From contig NZ_CP109007.1 in NCBI RefSeq assembly GCF_036226665.1, forward strand, positions 4,194,501 to 4,258,500: 64,000 nt of DNA, read 5' to 3'. Numbering within the stretch: the first letter of the stretch is position 1; every line of letters starts with the position of its first letter. Origin of the DNA: Streptomyces sp. NBC_00691. GTDB lineage: Bacteria > Actinomycetota > Actinomycetes > Streptomycetales > Streptomycetaceae. The notes under the pieces are model-generated. The model did not search any database, was not told the DNA's origin, and worked only from the letters and a program-made list of their open reading frames with translations. This document shows positions 16,887-24,425 of this stretch, piece by piece. Made by a program: the position numbers and the translations under genes.

Positions 16887-19800
16887 CTAGTTGGTGCCGA
16901 TCTTCGCGAGCAGGTCCACGATCCGGGCCTGGACCTCGGTGCTGTTCGAGCGCTCGGCGAGGAAGAGGACCGTCTCGCCCGAGGAGAGCTTCGGCAGCTC
17001 CTCCTCGGCGAGGTCGACCGAGGTGTAGACGACGAGCGGGGTGCGGTTGAGCTGCCCGTTCGCCCGCAGCCAGTCGATGATCCCGGCCCGGCGGCGGCGT
17101 ACCTGCATCAGGTCCATCACCACCAGGTTCGGTCGCGTCTGGGTGGCGAGCGTGACTGCCTCGGTGTCCGTGGCGGCCCGCGCGACCTGCATCCCGCGCC
17201 GCTCCAGGGTGGCCGCGAGCGCCTCCGCGATGTCCTCGTTCTCCTCGATCAGGAGGACGCGGGACGGGTGCTGCTCGCTGTCGCGCGGGGCGAGCGCCTT
17301 GAGGAGCACGGCCGGATCGGCGCCGTACGCGGCCTCCCGGGTCGCCTGACCGAGACCGGCCGCGAGGAGCACGGGCACCTCGGCGGCGACGGCCGCCTGG
17401 CGCAGCGACTGGAGCGCGGTACGGGTGATGGGACCGGTCAGCGGGTCGACGAAGAGCGCGGCCGGGAAGGCGGCGATCTGGGCGTCGACCTCCTCGCGGG
17501 AGTGCACGATCACCGGCCGGTAGCCCCGGTCGCTCAGCGCCTGCTGGGTGGAGACGTCGGGGGCGGGCCAGACGAGCAGCCGACGCGGGTTGTCGAGGGG
17601 CTCCGGGGGGAGTTCGTCGTCGACGGGGCGCGGCGCGGGCCGGTTGGCGACCTCCACGGCGCCACCGGGACCGTCGAGCGGCTCGGGACCCTCGTCGGAG
17701 CCCTCCGCGGGTGCTCCTATGGCGTACGCGCGGCCCTCGGGCGCACGCGACGGCGTCTGCGACGAGGTGTCCGCCTGCGGGTGCGGCCTGGCCTCGCCGT
17801 GGGCCGGTACGGGGAGCGCGGCGGGGACCGGCGGGTCGGCCTCCGGCGGGGTGGCGAGCCTGCGCCGCCGCCCGGAACCGGTGGAACCGCCGGAGCCGTT
17901 GGAGCCGTTGGAGGGCGCGCCGGGGGCCGAGGGGGCCGCCGGGGCGGGAGACACGGCGGGGGCCGCCGGGGTCGCCGCGGCGGGCGGCGGGACGAAGGGG
18001 ACGCCCTGCCCGAGGGTGCGCACGCTGAACGCCCGTCCCTGGGTCGAGTCCTTCGGCATGGGCAGCTCGGGCGGCAGCGGTACGGAGCCGGTGCCGGTCC
18101 CGGAGGGCGCGGCGCCGGAGGACGCGATGCCGGACGATCCGGTCCCGGAGCCGGAACTGGTGCTGTTCCGGGGCTCGGCCTGCGGCGGTGCCGGCTGCGA
18201 CGGCAGCGACGGCGGCTCGGGCGGCGGGGGCGTGACGGCCCGGCGGCGCCCGGTCGGCTCGGCCGGCGGCTGAGCGTGCGGAGGGTGCTGCGCGGACGTG
18301 TGACCGGCGCCGGGGACGCCTCGCAGGGCCTCGTGCCCGCCCTCGTCGGAGACCGGCAGCGGCCCGGCGACGTGGGAGGGAGCACCCGGTACGGCGAACG
18401 GCGCCGGATCCGGCTCGGCGGGACGGTCGGCATCGGCGGGCGGAAGCGCGAACGGCGTCCGGGGCCCGGCCTCGGCCGCCGCGGCCCGCTCCTGCGCGGC
18501 GGCGAGCGCACGCCGACGGCGCCCGCTCGGCTGCGCCTCGGGAGCACCTTCGGGGGAGGCCACCGCCGGCAGGGCGCGAGCGAGCGCGGGAGCCGACGGA
18601 GCCCCCGAGGGCTCGACGGCGACACCCTGGGGCGGCACGGCGGCGCCGAGCGCGGCCCGTCCCTGCGCACCCTCGGCGGCGGTCACGACGGACCCCTCGG
18701 CGGGGCGGCCGCGCCGACGGCCGGTCGGCTCGACGACGGAGGCGCCGGGGCCGCCCGGGGCGTGGCCGGTGGCGGGAACGGCCTGCTCCACGCCCGAGTT
18801 CTGCTGGGCCGGGATCAGTTCGGCGGGTCCGCCCGCCGCGTCTCCCGTACGGGCACGGCGACGCCCACTGGGCTCGGCACCGCCCTCAGGGGCCACCGAG
18901 CTCTCCAGGAAGGCGTCCGTGGAGCCGCGCCGGGCCCGCCGCCGTCCCCCGCCGGAGGCCTCCGGGGAGTCGGCGGAGGGCGCGAGGGGCCCGGAGGGCC
19001 CGGAGAGGCCCGAAGGATCGGCAGGACCGGCAGGAACCGAAGCGCCGGCAGGAACCGAAGCACTGCCGGAGGAGGCGGAGGGGTCGGAGACGGATGCGGA
19101 CGCCTGCGCGGGCAGCGCGAGAGCCTCCCGGCCGAGGCCCGCCTGCCCGCCGACCGGTCCACCGGTCCGCCCGCCGGCCGGTCCGAGCGCGGGCACGCCG
19201 CCGGGACCGCCCTGCGCCCCCGGATGGCCCTGCTCCGTCGCGGGGACCGTGCCCCGCCCCGTACCGAGCGGGACTTCGAGGACGTACGCGCCGCCGCTGG
19301 TGCCCGGCACCTCGTGGGTCTGCACGACACCGCCGTGCGCCGCCACGATGCCGCGCACGACCGGCCCGTGGACCGGGTCGCCGCCCGCGTAAGGGCCGCG
19401 GACCTCGATCCGTACGACGTCACCGCGCTGTGCGGCCGCGACGACGATCGTGGAGTCGGCCGGCCCGGAGCCCTGGGAGGTGGCGCGGTTCTTGCCGGTC
19501 GCGTCGACGCCGGCGACGTCCGCGACGAGGTGGGAGAGCGCCGTGGCGAGCCGGGTCGCGTCGACCTCGGCCTCGATGGGCGGCGCGTGCACGGCGAACT
19601 GGGCGCGGCCGGGACCGATCAGGTCGACGGCCCCGTCGATGCCGGCCGTCACGACCCCGTCGAGAAGGGCGACGCGCTTGTCCAGCACCTCCGCGCCCGC
19701 GTCCAGGCGCTGGTAGCCGAGGACGTTGTCGACGAGCGCCGTCATGCGGGCGTACCCGGCGGCGAGGTGGTGCAGGACCTGGTTGGCCTCGGGCCAGAGC

Positions 19801-20837
19801 TGTCCGGCGTCGTCGGCGGCGAGGGCGCCCAGCTGGGTGCGCAGCTCCTGGAGGGGGCCGCGCAGGGACTCGGCGAGGACGGCCGTGAGCTGCTCGTGCC
19901 GGGCGGCGAGCGAGGCGTACAGCTCCTGCTGCGCCTCCCGGTCGGCGGCGTTCCGCTCGGCGCGGTCGGCGAGTTCGGCGGCGTTCCGCTCGGTGAGTTC
20001 CTTGATCTCGGCGGCGTGTTCCTCGGCCAGCTGCTCGTACGGCCTGCGGTCGGTGAAGGTCATGACCGCGCCGACGAGCTGATCGCCGTCACGGACCGGG
20101 GCGGTCGTCAGGTCGACCGGCACGCGGTCGCCCTTCTTCGCCCAGAGGACCTGTCCGCGGACGCGGTGCTTGCGACCGGACTTGAGGGTGTCCGCGAGCG
20201 GCGATTCCTCGTACGGGAAGGCCTCGCCGTCGGGCCGCTTGGCGAGGATCAGCGGGTGCAGCTCCTGGCCGCCGAGTTCGCCGGCGCGGTAGCCGAGGAT
20301 CTGGGCGGCGGCCGGGTTGACGAGGACGACGCGGCCGTCGGTGTCCGTGCCGACGACGCCCTCGGCCGCGGCGCGCAGGATCATCTCGGTCTGCCGCTGC
20401 GAGCGGGCGAGTTCGGCCTCGGTGTCGAGGGTGCCGGTGAGGTCCCGGACGACCAGCATGAGCAGCTCGTCGCCGGTGTAGCCGCCGTAGGAGTCGTAGG
20501 CCTCGCGGCCGTCCTCCAGGCTGGCGCTGGTCACCTCGACGGCGAACTCGCTGCCGTCGGTGCGGCGGGCGATCATCCGGGTGGGCTTGGTGCGGCCGCG
20601 CTCGTCGGTGCCCTCGGGGCGCCGCATGGAGCCGGGGATGAGCCGGGAGTCGAAGCCGGGCAGGAGATCGAGCAGTCCGCGTCCGACGAGCGCGGTACCG
20701 GGGGTCTCGAACATGCCGAGGGCGATGGTGTTGGCGTTGACGACCGTGCCGTTGCAATTGACGAGCACGAGGCCGTCGGGGAGGGCGTCGAGTATGGCTG
20801 CGAGGCGAGCAGCGCCCCGGGATGGCCTGCTGCTCAC
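16887..20837 (-). CDS. Multidomain PAS / degenerate histidine-kinase / receiver protein
   Basis: This 1316-residue signalling protein has two PAS domains (about 8-70 and 140-250), the second with VGTDTDGRVVLVNPAAAQILGY. A charged coiled coil (about 275-325) leads into a dimerisation-like segment, LAESLRGPLQELRTQLG, where the usual phospho-accepting His is absent. A weak GHKL-like region reads VRGIVAAHGGVVQTHEV. A low-complexity linker of over 500 residues carries repeated GRRR motifs. The C-terminus has a receiver-like segment (about 1075-1185), then a receiver with the Asp in LVVMDLM (about 1195-1316). The GTG at 20837 follows GGGAGGAA. It probably does not autophosphorylate; scaffold or phosphate-sink roles fit better. 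Confidence 0.85.
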   Translation of the reverse strand: MSSRPSRGAARLAAILDALPDGLVLVNCNGTVVNANTIALGMFETPGTALVGRGLLDLLPGFDSRLIPGSMRRPEGTDERGRTKPTRMIARRTDGSEFAVEVTSASLEDGREAYDSYGGYTGDELLMLVVRDLTGTLDTEAELARSQRQTEMILRAAAEGVVGTDTDGRVVLVNPAAAQILGYRAGELGGQELHPLILAKRPDGEAFPYEESPLADTLKSGRKHRVRGQVLWAKKGDRVPVDLTTAPVRDGDQLVGAVMTFTDRRPYEQLAEEHAAEIKELTERNAAELADRAERNAADREAQQELYASLAARHEQLTAVLAESLRGPLQELRTQLGALAADDAGQLWPEANQVLHHLAAGYARMTALVDNVLGYQRLDAGAEVLDKRVALLDGVVTAGIDGAVDLIGPGRAQFAVHAPPIEAEVDATRLATALSHLVADVAGVDATGKNRATSQGSGPADSTIVVAAAQRGDVVRIEVRGPYAGGDPVHGPVVRGIVAAHGGVVQTHEVPGTSGGAYVLEVPLGTGRGTVPATEQGHPGAQGGPGGVPALGPAGGRTGGPVGGQAGLGREALALPAQASASVSDPSASSGSASVPAGASVPAGPADPSGLSGPSGPLAPSADSPEASGGGRRRARRGSTDAFLESSVAPEGGAEPSGRRRARTGDAAGGPAELIPAQQNSGVEQAVPATGHAPGGPGASVVEPTGRRRGRPAEGSVVTAAEGAQGRAALGAAVPPQGVAVEPSGAPSAPALARALPAVASPEGAPEAQPSGRRRRALAAAQERAAAAEAGPRTPFALPPADADRPAEPDPAPFAVPGAPSHVAGPLPVSDEGGHEALRGVPGAGHTSAQHPPHAQPPAEPTGRRRAVTPPPPEPPSLPSQPAPPQAEPRNSTSSGSGTGSSGIASSGAAPSGTGTGSVPLPPELPMPKDSTQGRAFSVRTLGQGVPFVPPPAAATPAAPAVSPAPAAPSAPGAPSNGSNGSGGSTGSGRRRRLATPPEADPPVPAALPVPAHGEARPHPQADTSSQTPSRAPEGRAYAIGAPAEGSDEGPEPLDGPGGAVEVANRPAPRPVDDELPPEPLDNPRRLLVWPAPDVSTQQALSDRGYRPVIVHSREEVDAQIAAFPAALFVDPLTGPITRTALQSLRQAAVAAEVPVLLAAGLGQATREAAYGADPAVLLKALAPRDSEQHPSRVLLIEENEDIAEALAATLERRGMQVARAATDTEAVTLATQTRPNLVVMDLMQVRRRRAGIIDWLRANGQLNRTPLVVYTSVDLAEEELPKLSSGETVLFLAERSNSTEVQARIVDLLAKIGTN

Positions 20838-20984
20838 GACGACGTTCCTCCCTGACGCACTGCAACGTGCATGCCCTATCGGCCGGCCGGCCCCATCTTG
20901 CCCCTCGGGCCGCACCCTGTCACGGAAGGGAGTCTAAGGGAGCCGCCGGGGGGTGACCCCGGTCTCATCCCGTCCCATCCCGTC

Positions 20985-21410
20985 TCATCCCCGGACAAGA
21001 GGAAGGACCGGCTCCAGATTCTCCCAGCGGTTGATCTCACAGCCGTCGGCGCGGGAGAAGCGGGCGTCGACCGTGCGGCCCTGCCAGGTGCCGGTGACGT
21101 GGGCGAGTGCGGGGCCGCCGTACACCTGCGTGCAGAACTGGTCCGCGGGCACGGGCGCGAACGGGTCGGCGCCCTCCTGCGCGAGCCGGTCGAGGCGCTC
21201 GCAGGCGTTCTCGTGGGCCGGGTGGTTTCCGGCGGCACGGTCGTCGCACCTCAGCTCGAAGGTGCCGTCGGCGTCCGGATGGCCGCTCTCGGAGACGGTG
21301 ACGGTCAGCTTCTCGGGCGGGGAGAGCAGGGGCAGCGGCGGGAGCGGACCGAACCCCGCGGTGCCGGCGGCGGCGGTGGCGAGGGATGCGAGGACGAGGC
21401 GGCGCAGCAT
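20985..21410 (-). CDS. Subtilisin inhibitor-like (SSI family) secreted protease inhibitor
   Basis: This 141-residue protein has a signal peptide with an Arg pair and Ala-rich core (1-20). The mature domain has the SSI pattern: LTVTVSESGHPDADGTFELR, Cys55-Cys70, then Cys93-Cys124 bracketing the reactive loop, and a TGTWQGRTVDARFS strand. The reactive-site segment reads CTQVY, aligning Gln95-Val96 with Met73-Val74 of SSI. Gln at P1 is unlike the usual Met, Lys or Arg, and the normal YDPV is YGGP here. The target protease may therefore differ from subtilisin or trypsin types. It is monocistronic. Confidence 0.88.
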   Translation of the reverse strand: MLRRLVLASLATAAAGTAGFGPLPPLPLLSPPEKLTVTVSESGHPDADGTFELRCDDRAAGNHPAHENACERLDRLAQEGADPFAPVPADQFCTQVYGGPALAHVTGTWQGRTVDARFSRADGCEINRWENLEPVLPLVRG

Positions 21411-21732
21411 GCGGATCTCCAGGAGCGGGGAGCGGGAGCGGCGGTGGACGGCGGGGCGGGCGCATGCCGTGCCCCGCCCCTTCTAACGCTCCGGGCGCCG
21501 GGGCGTTGCGCAAGCGGGGTGCGCCGGGCGGGCGGCGGGCGGGTGCCTGTCGGGCGGAGGCCGCGGCGGGGAGGCGTCCGGAGGTGAGCCCGCGCCTCGG
21601 AAGGGCGCCACGTCGGGGTCGCCGGGCTTTGCCCTCGACCCCGGAGGACTAGTACGGTGAGAATCGATTGGTGACAGCCGGTTCGCCTGTGTCATCATCT
21701 GCACGCACCACTCGCGTATGCGCGGGGTGCAT
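21411..21732. other. 322-bp intergenic region before tRNA-Ser(GCU)
   Basis: No gene is seen. The first half is the leader of the inhibitor gene (AGGAG on the minus strand). The last 100 bases probably hold the tRNA promoter; a TTGCCC and TACGGT pair about 18 bases apart near 21630-21660 is a weak candidate. Confidence 0.5.
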
Positions 21733-21823
21733 GGAGGCGTCGCCTAGTCCGGTCTATGGCGCCGCACTGCTAATGCGGTTTGGGTCTTAAAGCCCATCGA
21801 GGGTTCAAATCCCTCCGCCTCCG
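21733..21823 (+). tRNA. tRNA-Ser (anticodon GCU)
   Basis: A 91-nt class II tRNA. The acceptor arms are GGAGGCG and CGCCTCC with a G discriminator. The anticodon stem CCGCA/TGCGG encloses CTGCTAA, giving GCT. A long variable arm and the T arm GAGGG-TTCAAAT-CCCTC follow. CCA is not encoded. Confidence 0.97.
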
Positions 21824-21829
21824 CCCCTA

Positions 21830-21862
21830 CCGAAGCCCCGGCCCCACAGGCCGGGGCTTCGG
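21830..21862 (+). terminator. Terminator of tRNA-Ser(GCU)
   Basis: A 14-bp GC-rich stem (21830-21843 with 21849-21862, CCGAAGCCCCGGCC) with a 5-nt loop, followed by CCGTTT. Confidence 0.88.
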
Positions 21863-21966
21863 CCGTTTCCGGCCCGCGGAGCCTCCGCCCGCCCGCCCTC
21901 ACCCTCGGCCCGCACTCCGGGCCCGCGCGGCGTTTTCGCAGCTCACAAGGGGTAAGGCCAATGGAT

Positions 21967-21995
21967 TTCACATGGCGGCGGCAGTCATGTAATGT
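21967..21995 (+). promoter_or_regulatory. Probable promoter of tRNA-Arg
   Basis: TTCACA (21967-21972) and TAATGT (21990-21995) are spaced exactly 17 bases, a good vegetative-sigma match, 60 bases before the tRNA. Confidence 0.6.
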
Positions 21996-22055
21996 TCTGT
22001 CTGTCGCCGCGAGCGGGTCGAAAGACCGGGGAGCGGAGGCAAGACAAAAGAACAA

Positions 22056-22128
22056 GCACTCGTAGCTTAACGGATAGAGCATCTGACTACGGATCAGAAG
22101 GTTGCAGGTTCGAATCCTGCCGAGTGCA
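22056..22128 (+). tRNA. tRNA-Arg (anticodon ACG)
   Basis: A 73-nt tRNA. The acceptor arms are GCACTCG and CGAGTGC with an A discriminator. The anticodon stem TCTGA/TCAGA encloses CTACGGA, giving ACG (read as ICG after TadA editing). Its 3' half is the left copy of a 39-bp direct repeat repeated at 23418-23456, so this gene is the integration target of the adjacent element relic. Confidence 0.97.
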
Positions 22129-22130
22129 CA
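22092..22130 (+). repeat. Left attachment-site repeat (39 bp, inside tRNA-Arg)
   Basis: It spans from the anticodon-stem 3' strand (GATCAGAAGG) to two bases past the tRNA end (GTGCACA). It is identical to 23418-23456 over all 39 bases; the flanking bases differ. Confidence 0.92.
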
Positions 22131-22136
22131 CAGATC

Positions 22137-22169
22137 AGAGGCCCCCTGGACATGGTCCAGGGGGCCTCT
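22137..22169 (+). terminator. Terminator after tRNA-Arg
   Basis: A 15-bp perfect stem (AGAGGCCCCCTGGAC, 22137-22151 with 22155-22169) with a 3-nt loop. It lies inside the element, so it was supplied by the mobile DNA rather than the original chromosome. Confidence 0.8.
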
Positions 22170-22212
22170 GACATCAGCGGGTGACATCAACGTGCTGTGT
22201 CTCGTGCTCGGC

Positions 22213-22740
22213 TCAGAATCCGCTGCAGGTGGCTGCCGCCGATGGCCCGGACGCGGTGGCTGTCTTTGGCGAGTCGTTGTCTACGCTCACCGAGCATGTG
22301 GCCGTCCCTCCTGACCCGCTCAGACTGATGAGCAGTGATCCACCCTTCACGAAGCCCTTCGTCTTTAGGGTCTTCCGCCACGGCAGCTTCTCGACGGTTT
22401 CGGATCTTGACGAGATGCCATCGTCGTTCCAGAAGGAATAGGCGATGGTCACGTCTCTTGCGTCGCCAGTGACCGCGTACTCCACCGTGACTTCTTTCGA
22501 CACTTCGTTTGAGATGCCCGCGATGACGGCTACGCATCCGCCTGCCGCCAGCAGGACCAGGATGAGCAGCACCCACGGCCACTTCCGCCGCTTCTTCCTT
22601 GGCGGGGTTGCTCCGTAAGGTGCGCCACCGCCCGGCGGGGCCTGCCAGCCTGCCCCGGCATGAGGCTGCTGTGCACCCTGCCCCCACGGCTGCTGGTACG
22701 GATCTGGGCGGGGCTCTTGCCCTGATGGTGGTTGGTCCAT
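22213..22740 (-). CDS. Small single-pass membrane protein of unknown function
   Basis: This 175-residue protein has a Pro/Gln/Gly-rich cytoplasmic N-terminus, a PRKKRRKWPW basic patch and one membrane helix (about 56-77, VLLILVLLAAGGCVAVIAG). An external domain of about 100 residues has a VTGDARDVTIAYSFWNDDG stretch and one Cys near the C-terminus. The arrangement resembles MmpS-like or DUF4307-like streptomycete exported proteins. The ATG at 22740 is preferred over one 27 bases upstream because GGAGG sits 8 bases before it. It lies just downstream of the truncated integrase inside the element relic and may be cargo. Confidence 0.8.
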   Translation of the reverse strand: MDQPPSGQEPRPDPYQQPWGQGAQQPHAGAGWQAPPGGGAPYGATPPRKKRRKWPWVLLILVLLAAGGCVAVIAGISNEVSKEVTVEYAVTGDARDVTIAYSFWNDDGISSRSETVEKLPWRKTLKTKGFVKGGSLLISLSGSGGTATCSVSVDNDSPKTATASGPSAAATCSGF

Positions 22741-22772
22741 GTCATCAGCCTCCGACTGCGCGCTCAAGCGCG

Positions 22773-23417
22773 CTACTCCGCTTTCGGGTCCTGGAGCCCG
22801 TTCGGCTGACGAGATGAGGGTGAGTCGTGGTCGTTCTCGTCCTGGTCGGTCTCCAACCCCAAAGCGTCGTCCATTCGCTCGGCCGCCGCCCTGAGCGTCG
22901 TCTGCATGACGTGCGCGTAGGTGTCGAGCGTCATCGTGATTGTGCTGTGCCCAAGCGTTTCCATGATGATGCGGGCGTCCACCCCCTGCGCGAGCAGCAG
23001 TGACGCGCAGGTGTGCCGCAGGTCATGCACCCGGATCCGACGCACCTTCGCCTTGGCGCACAGGAGCGTGAGCATCCTGTTCAGGCTGCGGGGGTCGGTG
23101 GCCCTACCGGTCGACGTGGTGAAGATGAGCCCGCCCGGCTGGTGGTCCAGCGGCTTCCACTTCGCGCCGGCCACCTTCCGTTCCTGTTCCTGGGTGACCC
23201 GGTGCGCGTGGAGGGCGTCCACACACCGCTTCGGAAGCGAGACCGTACGGATGGACCGTGCCGTCGTCGGGGTGCCGAAGAGCAACTCTCGCTTGATCCG
23301 CTGGAGATTCCGGCGGACCCGGAGCTGACCGGCGCCGAGGTCGACGTCCGACCACGTGAGCGCGAGGACCTCCCTGCGGCGCAGGCCGGTGGAGACCATG
23401 AGAAGCCACAGGACGTA
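22773..23417 (-). pseudogene. Tyrosine recombinase (integrase), N-terminally truncated
   Basis: The remaining 214 codons cover the whole catalytic domain: the first Arg in STGLRRREVLALTW, the HDLRHTCASLL box, LGHS and the nucleophile Tyr in LDTYAHVM. The N-terminal SAM-like arm and core-binding domains, about 150-180 residues in related integrases, are missing. The coding frame begins abruptly at the left edge of the right att repeat. Upstream of that edge the open frame only translates tRNA-derived sequence (RIRTCNLL), which is not integrase. An internal ATG exists at 23399. A product, if made, should not recombine DNA normally. Confidence 0.85.
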
Positions 23418-23456
23418 GATCAGAAGGTTGCAGGTTCGAATCCTGCCGAGTGCACA
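23418..23456 (+). repeat. Right attachment-site repeat (39 bp tRNA-Arg fragment)
   Basis: An exact copy of 22092-22130. It lacks the 5' half of the tRNA and so is not a functional tRNA gene. It is followed by a second tRNA-type terminator hairpin, presumably the original chromosomal one. Confidence 0.92.
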
Positions 23457-23462
23457 TGGATG

Positions 23463-23490
23463 AGAGGCCCGGACGAGAGTCCGGGCCTCT
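23463..23490 (+). terminator. Original chromosomal terminator of tRNA-Arg
   Basis: A 12-bp perfect stem AGAGGCCCGGAC (23463-23474) with 23479-23490 and a GAGA loop, then TGCGTTT. It is now separated from the tRNA by the element. Confidence 0.8.
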
Positions 23491-23657
23491 TGCGTTTCCT
23501 GGGCGTACAGCAGTGAAGTACAGCAGCCGCGTTGATCGCTGTCAGGAGCGAACTGCACGTGTGCCGGGTGGTCCGGAGCGGGATCGCGCGCACGCCGGCG
23601 CGACGAGAGGCGGCGAGGCCGGGCTGCCTCGGCCCGTAGGGACTCCTGGTCGCAGCT

Positions 23658-24425
23658 CTAGCGGCTGAGCATCGCCAGGAGCGTGCGGCGTGGCAGCAGG
23701 CGGGTGGCGAGGACGAAGAGGGAGTTCGTCCGCCCCGGGACGACGGTGGGGCCGGTACGGCGGTCCAGGGCGCGCAGGGCGGTGCGGACGACCGCCGCCG
23801 GGCTCTGGACCATGGCCGCCGGGGCGTCCTGGTGGCGACGGGCGGCCGCCCCGGCGCTGGACTCCGTCTCCGGCTCCGTGGAGGTCGGGCCGGGGGAGAG
23901 GGTCATGACGTGGACGCCGAGGGGGCGTTGCTCGTACCAGAGGGCTTCGGAGAAGGCCGTCACGAAGGCCTTGCCGGCGCTGTAGACGGCGAGGCCCGGG
24001 GCCGGGGCGTGCGCGAGGGTGGAGGAGACGTTGATGAGCGCGTCCCCGCGCCGGGCCCCGGAGAGGAAGGCGTGCGCCAGTACGACGACGGCGTCGCCGC
24101 TCAGGTGCAGGGCGGCCAGCGCTTCCCGCGGGCCGGTCCCGGTGAAGGGGCCGTGGTGGGCGGTGCCGGCGTTGTTGACCAGCAGCTCGACGGGCCGCTG
24201 GACCAGCTCGGCGGCGACCAGTTCCTGCCCTTCGGGGGTCGAGAGGTCGGCGACCAGGTAGCGATGGCCGGGTCCGAGCTCCTCCACGAGGGCGCGTAAC
24301 CGGTCCTCGCTCCGGGCCACGGCGGTCACGGTCCAGCCGGCCGAGGCGAGTTCGCGGGCGAAGGTCAGGCCGATGCCCGCACTGGCCCCGGTGACCAAGG
24401 CGGCGCGAGCGGGTCGGGCGGTCAC
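23658..24425 (-). CDS. SDR family NAD(P)-dependent oxidoreductase
   Basis: The 255-residue short-chain dehydrogenase has the cofactor loop VTGASAGIG at about residues 11-19, the NNAGT motif near 91, catalytic Ser in INVSSTLAH near 140, and YSAGKAF (Tyr and Lys) near 153-157. The C-terminus has an RRxGPTVVPGRxN stretch and a hydrophobic tail, common in DltE-like SDRs. The GTG at 24425 overlaps the upstream stop codon (GTGA), implying translational coupling to the SnoaL-like gene, which is frameshifted here. The substrate is unknown. It probably belongs to the MarR-controlled operon beginning at 25654. Confidence 0.9.
   Translation of the reverse strand: MTARPARAALVTGASAGIGLTFARELASAGWTVTAVARSEDRLRALVEELGPGHRYLVADLSTPEGQELVAAELVQRPVELLVNNAGTAHHGPFTGTGPREALAALHLSGDAVVVLAHAFLSGARRGDALINVSSTLAHAPAPGLAVYSAGKAFVTAFSEALWYEQRPLGVHVMTLSPGPTSTEPETESSAGAAARRHQDAPAAMVQSPAAVVRTALRALDRRTGPTVVPGRTNSLFVLATRLLPRRTLLAMLSR

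Larger units (their letters stand above)
22092..23456. mobile_element. Relic of a tRNA-Arg-integrated element (AICE or prophage)
   Basis: A 1.4-kb segment is bounded by two identical 39-bp copies of the tRNA-Arg 3' end. It contains a truncated tyrosine recombinase and one small membrane-protein gene, both on the minus strand. The integrase reading frame is cut precisely where the right repeat begins. This is the expected layout of a site-specifically integrated element that has lost nearly all its genes. No replication, transfer or phage genes remain. Confidence 0.85.

Noticed and set aside
17268..20855. Very long plus-strand open frame (about 1195 codons) opposite the PAS protein
   Set aside because: It is the high-GC shadow of the real minus-strand gene. 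The protein is Arg/Gly-rich without domains, and the minus strand has clear PAS and receiver motifs.
23418..23456. Second tRNA-Arg gene
   Set aside because: Only the 3' half of the tRNA is present, with no acceptor 5' strand or D arm, so it is an attachment-site copy.
23418..23558. N-terminal extension of the truncated integrase (MQFAPDSDQRG to RIRTCNLL)
   Set aside because: It is only a translation of the tRNA-derived att repeat and the flanking terminator; it does not resemble an integrase arm domain.
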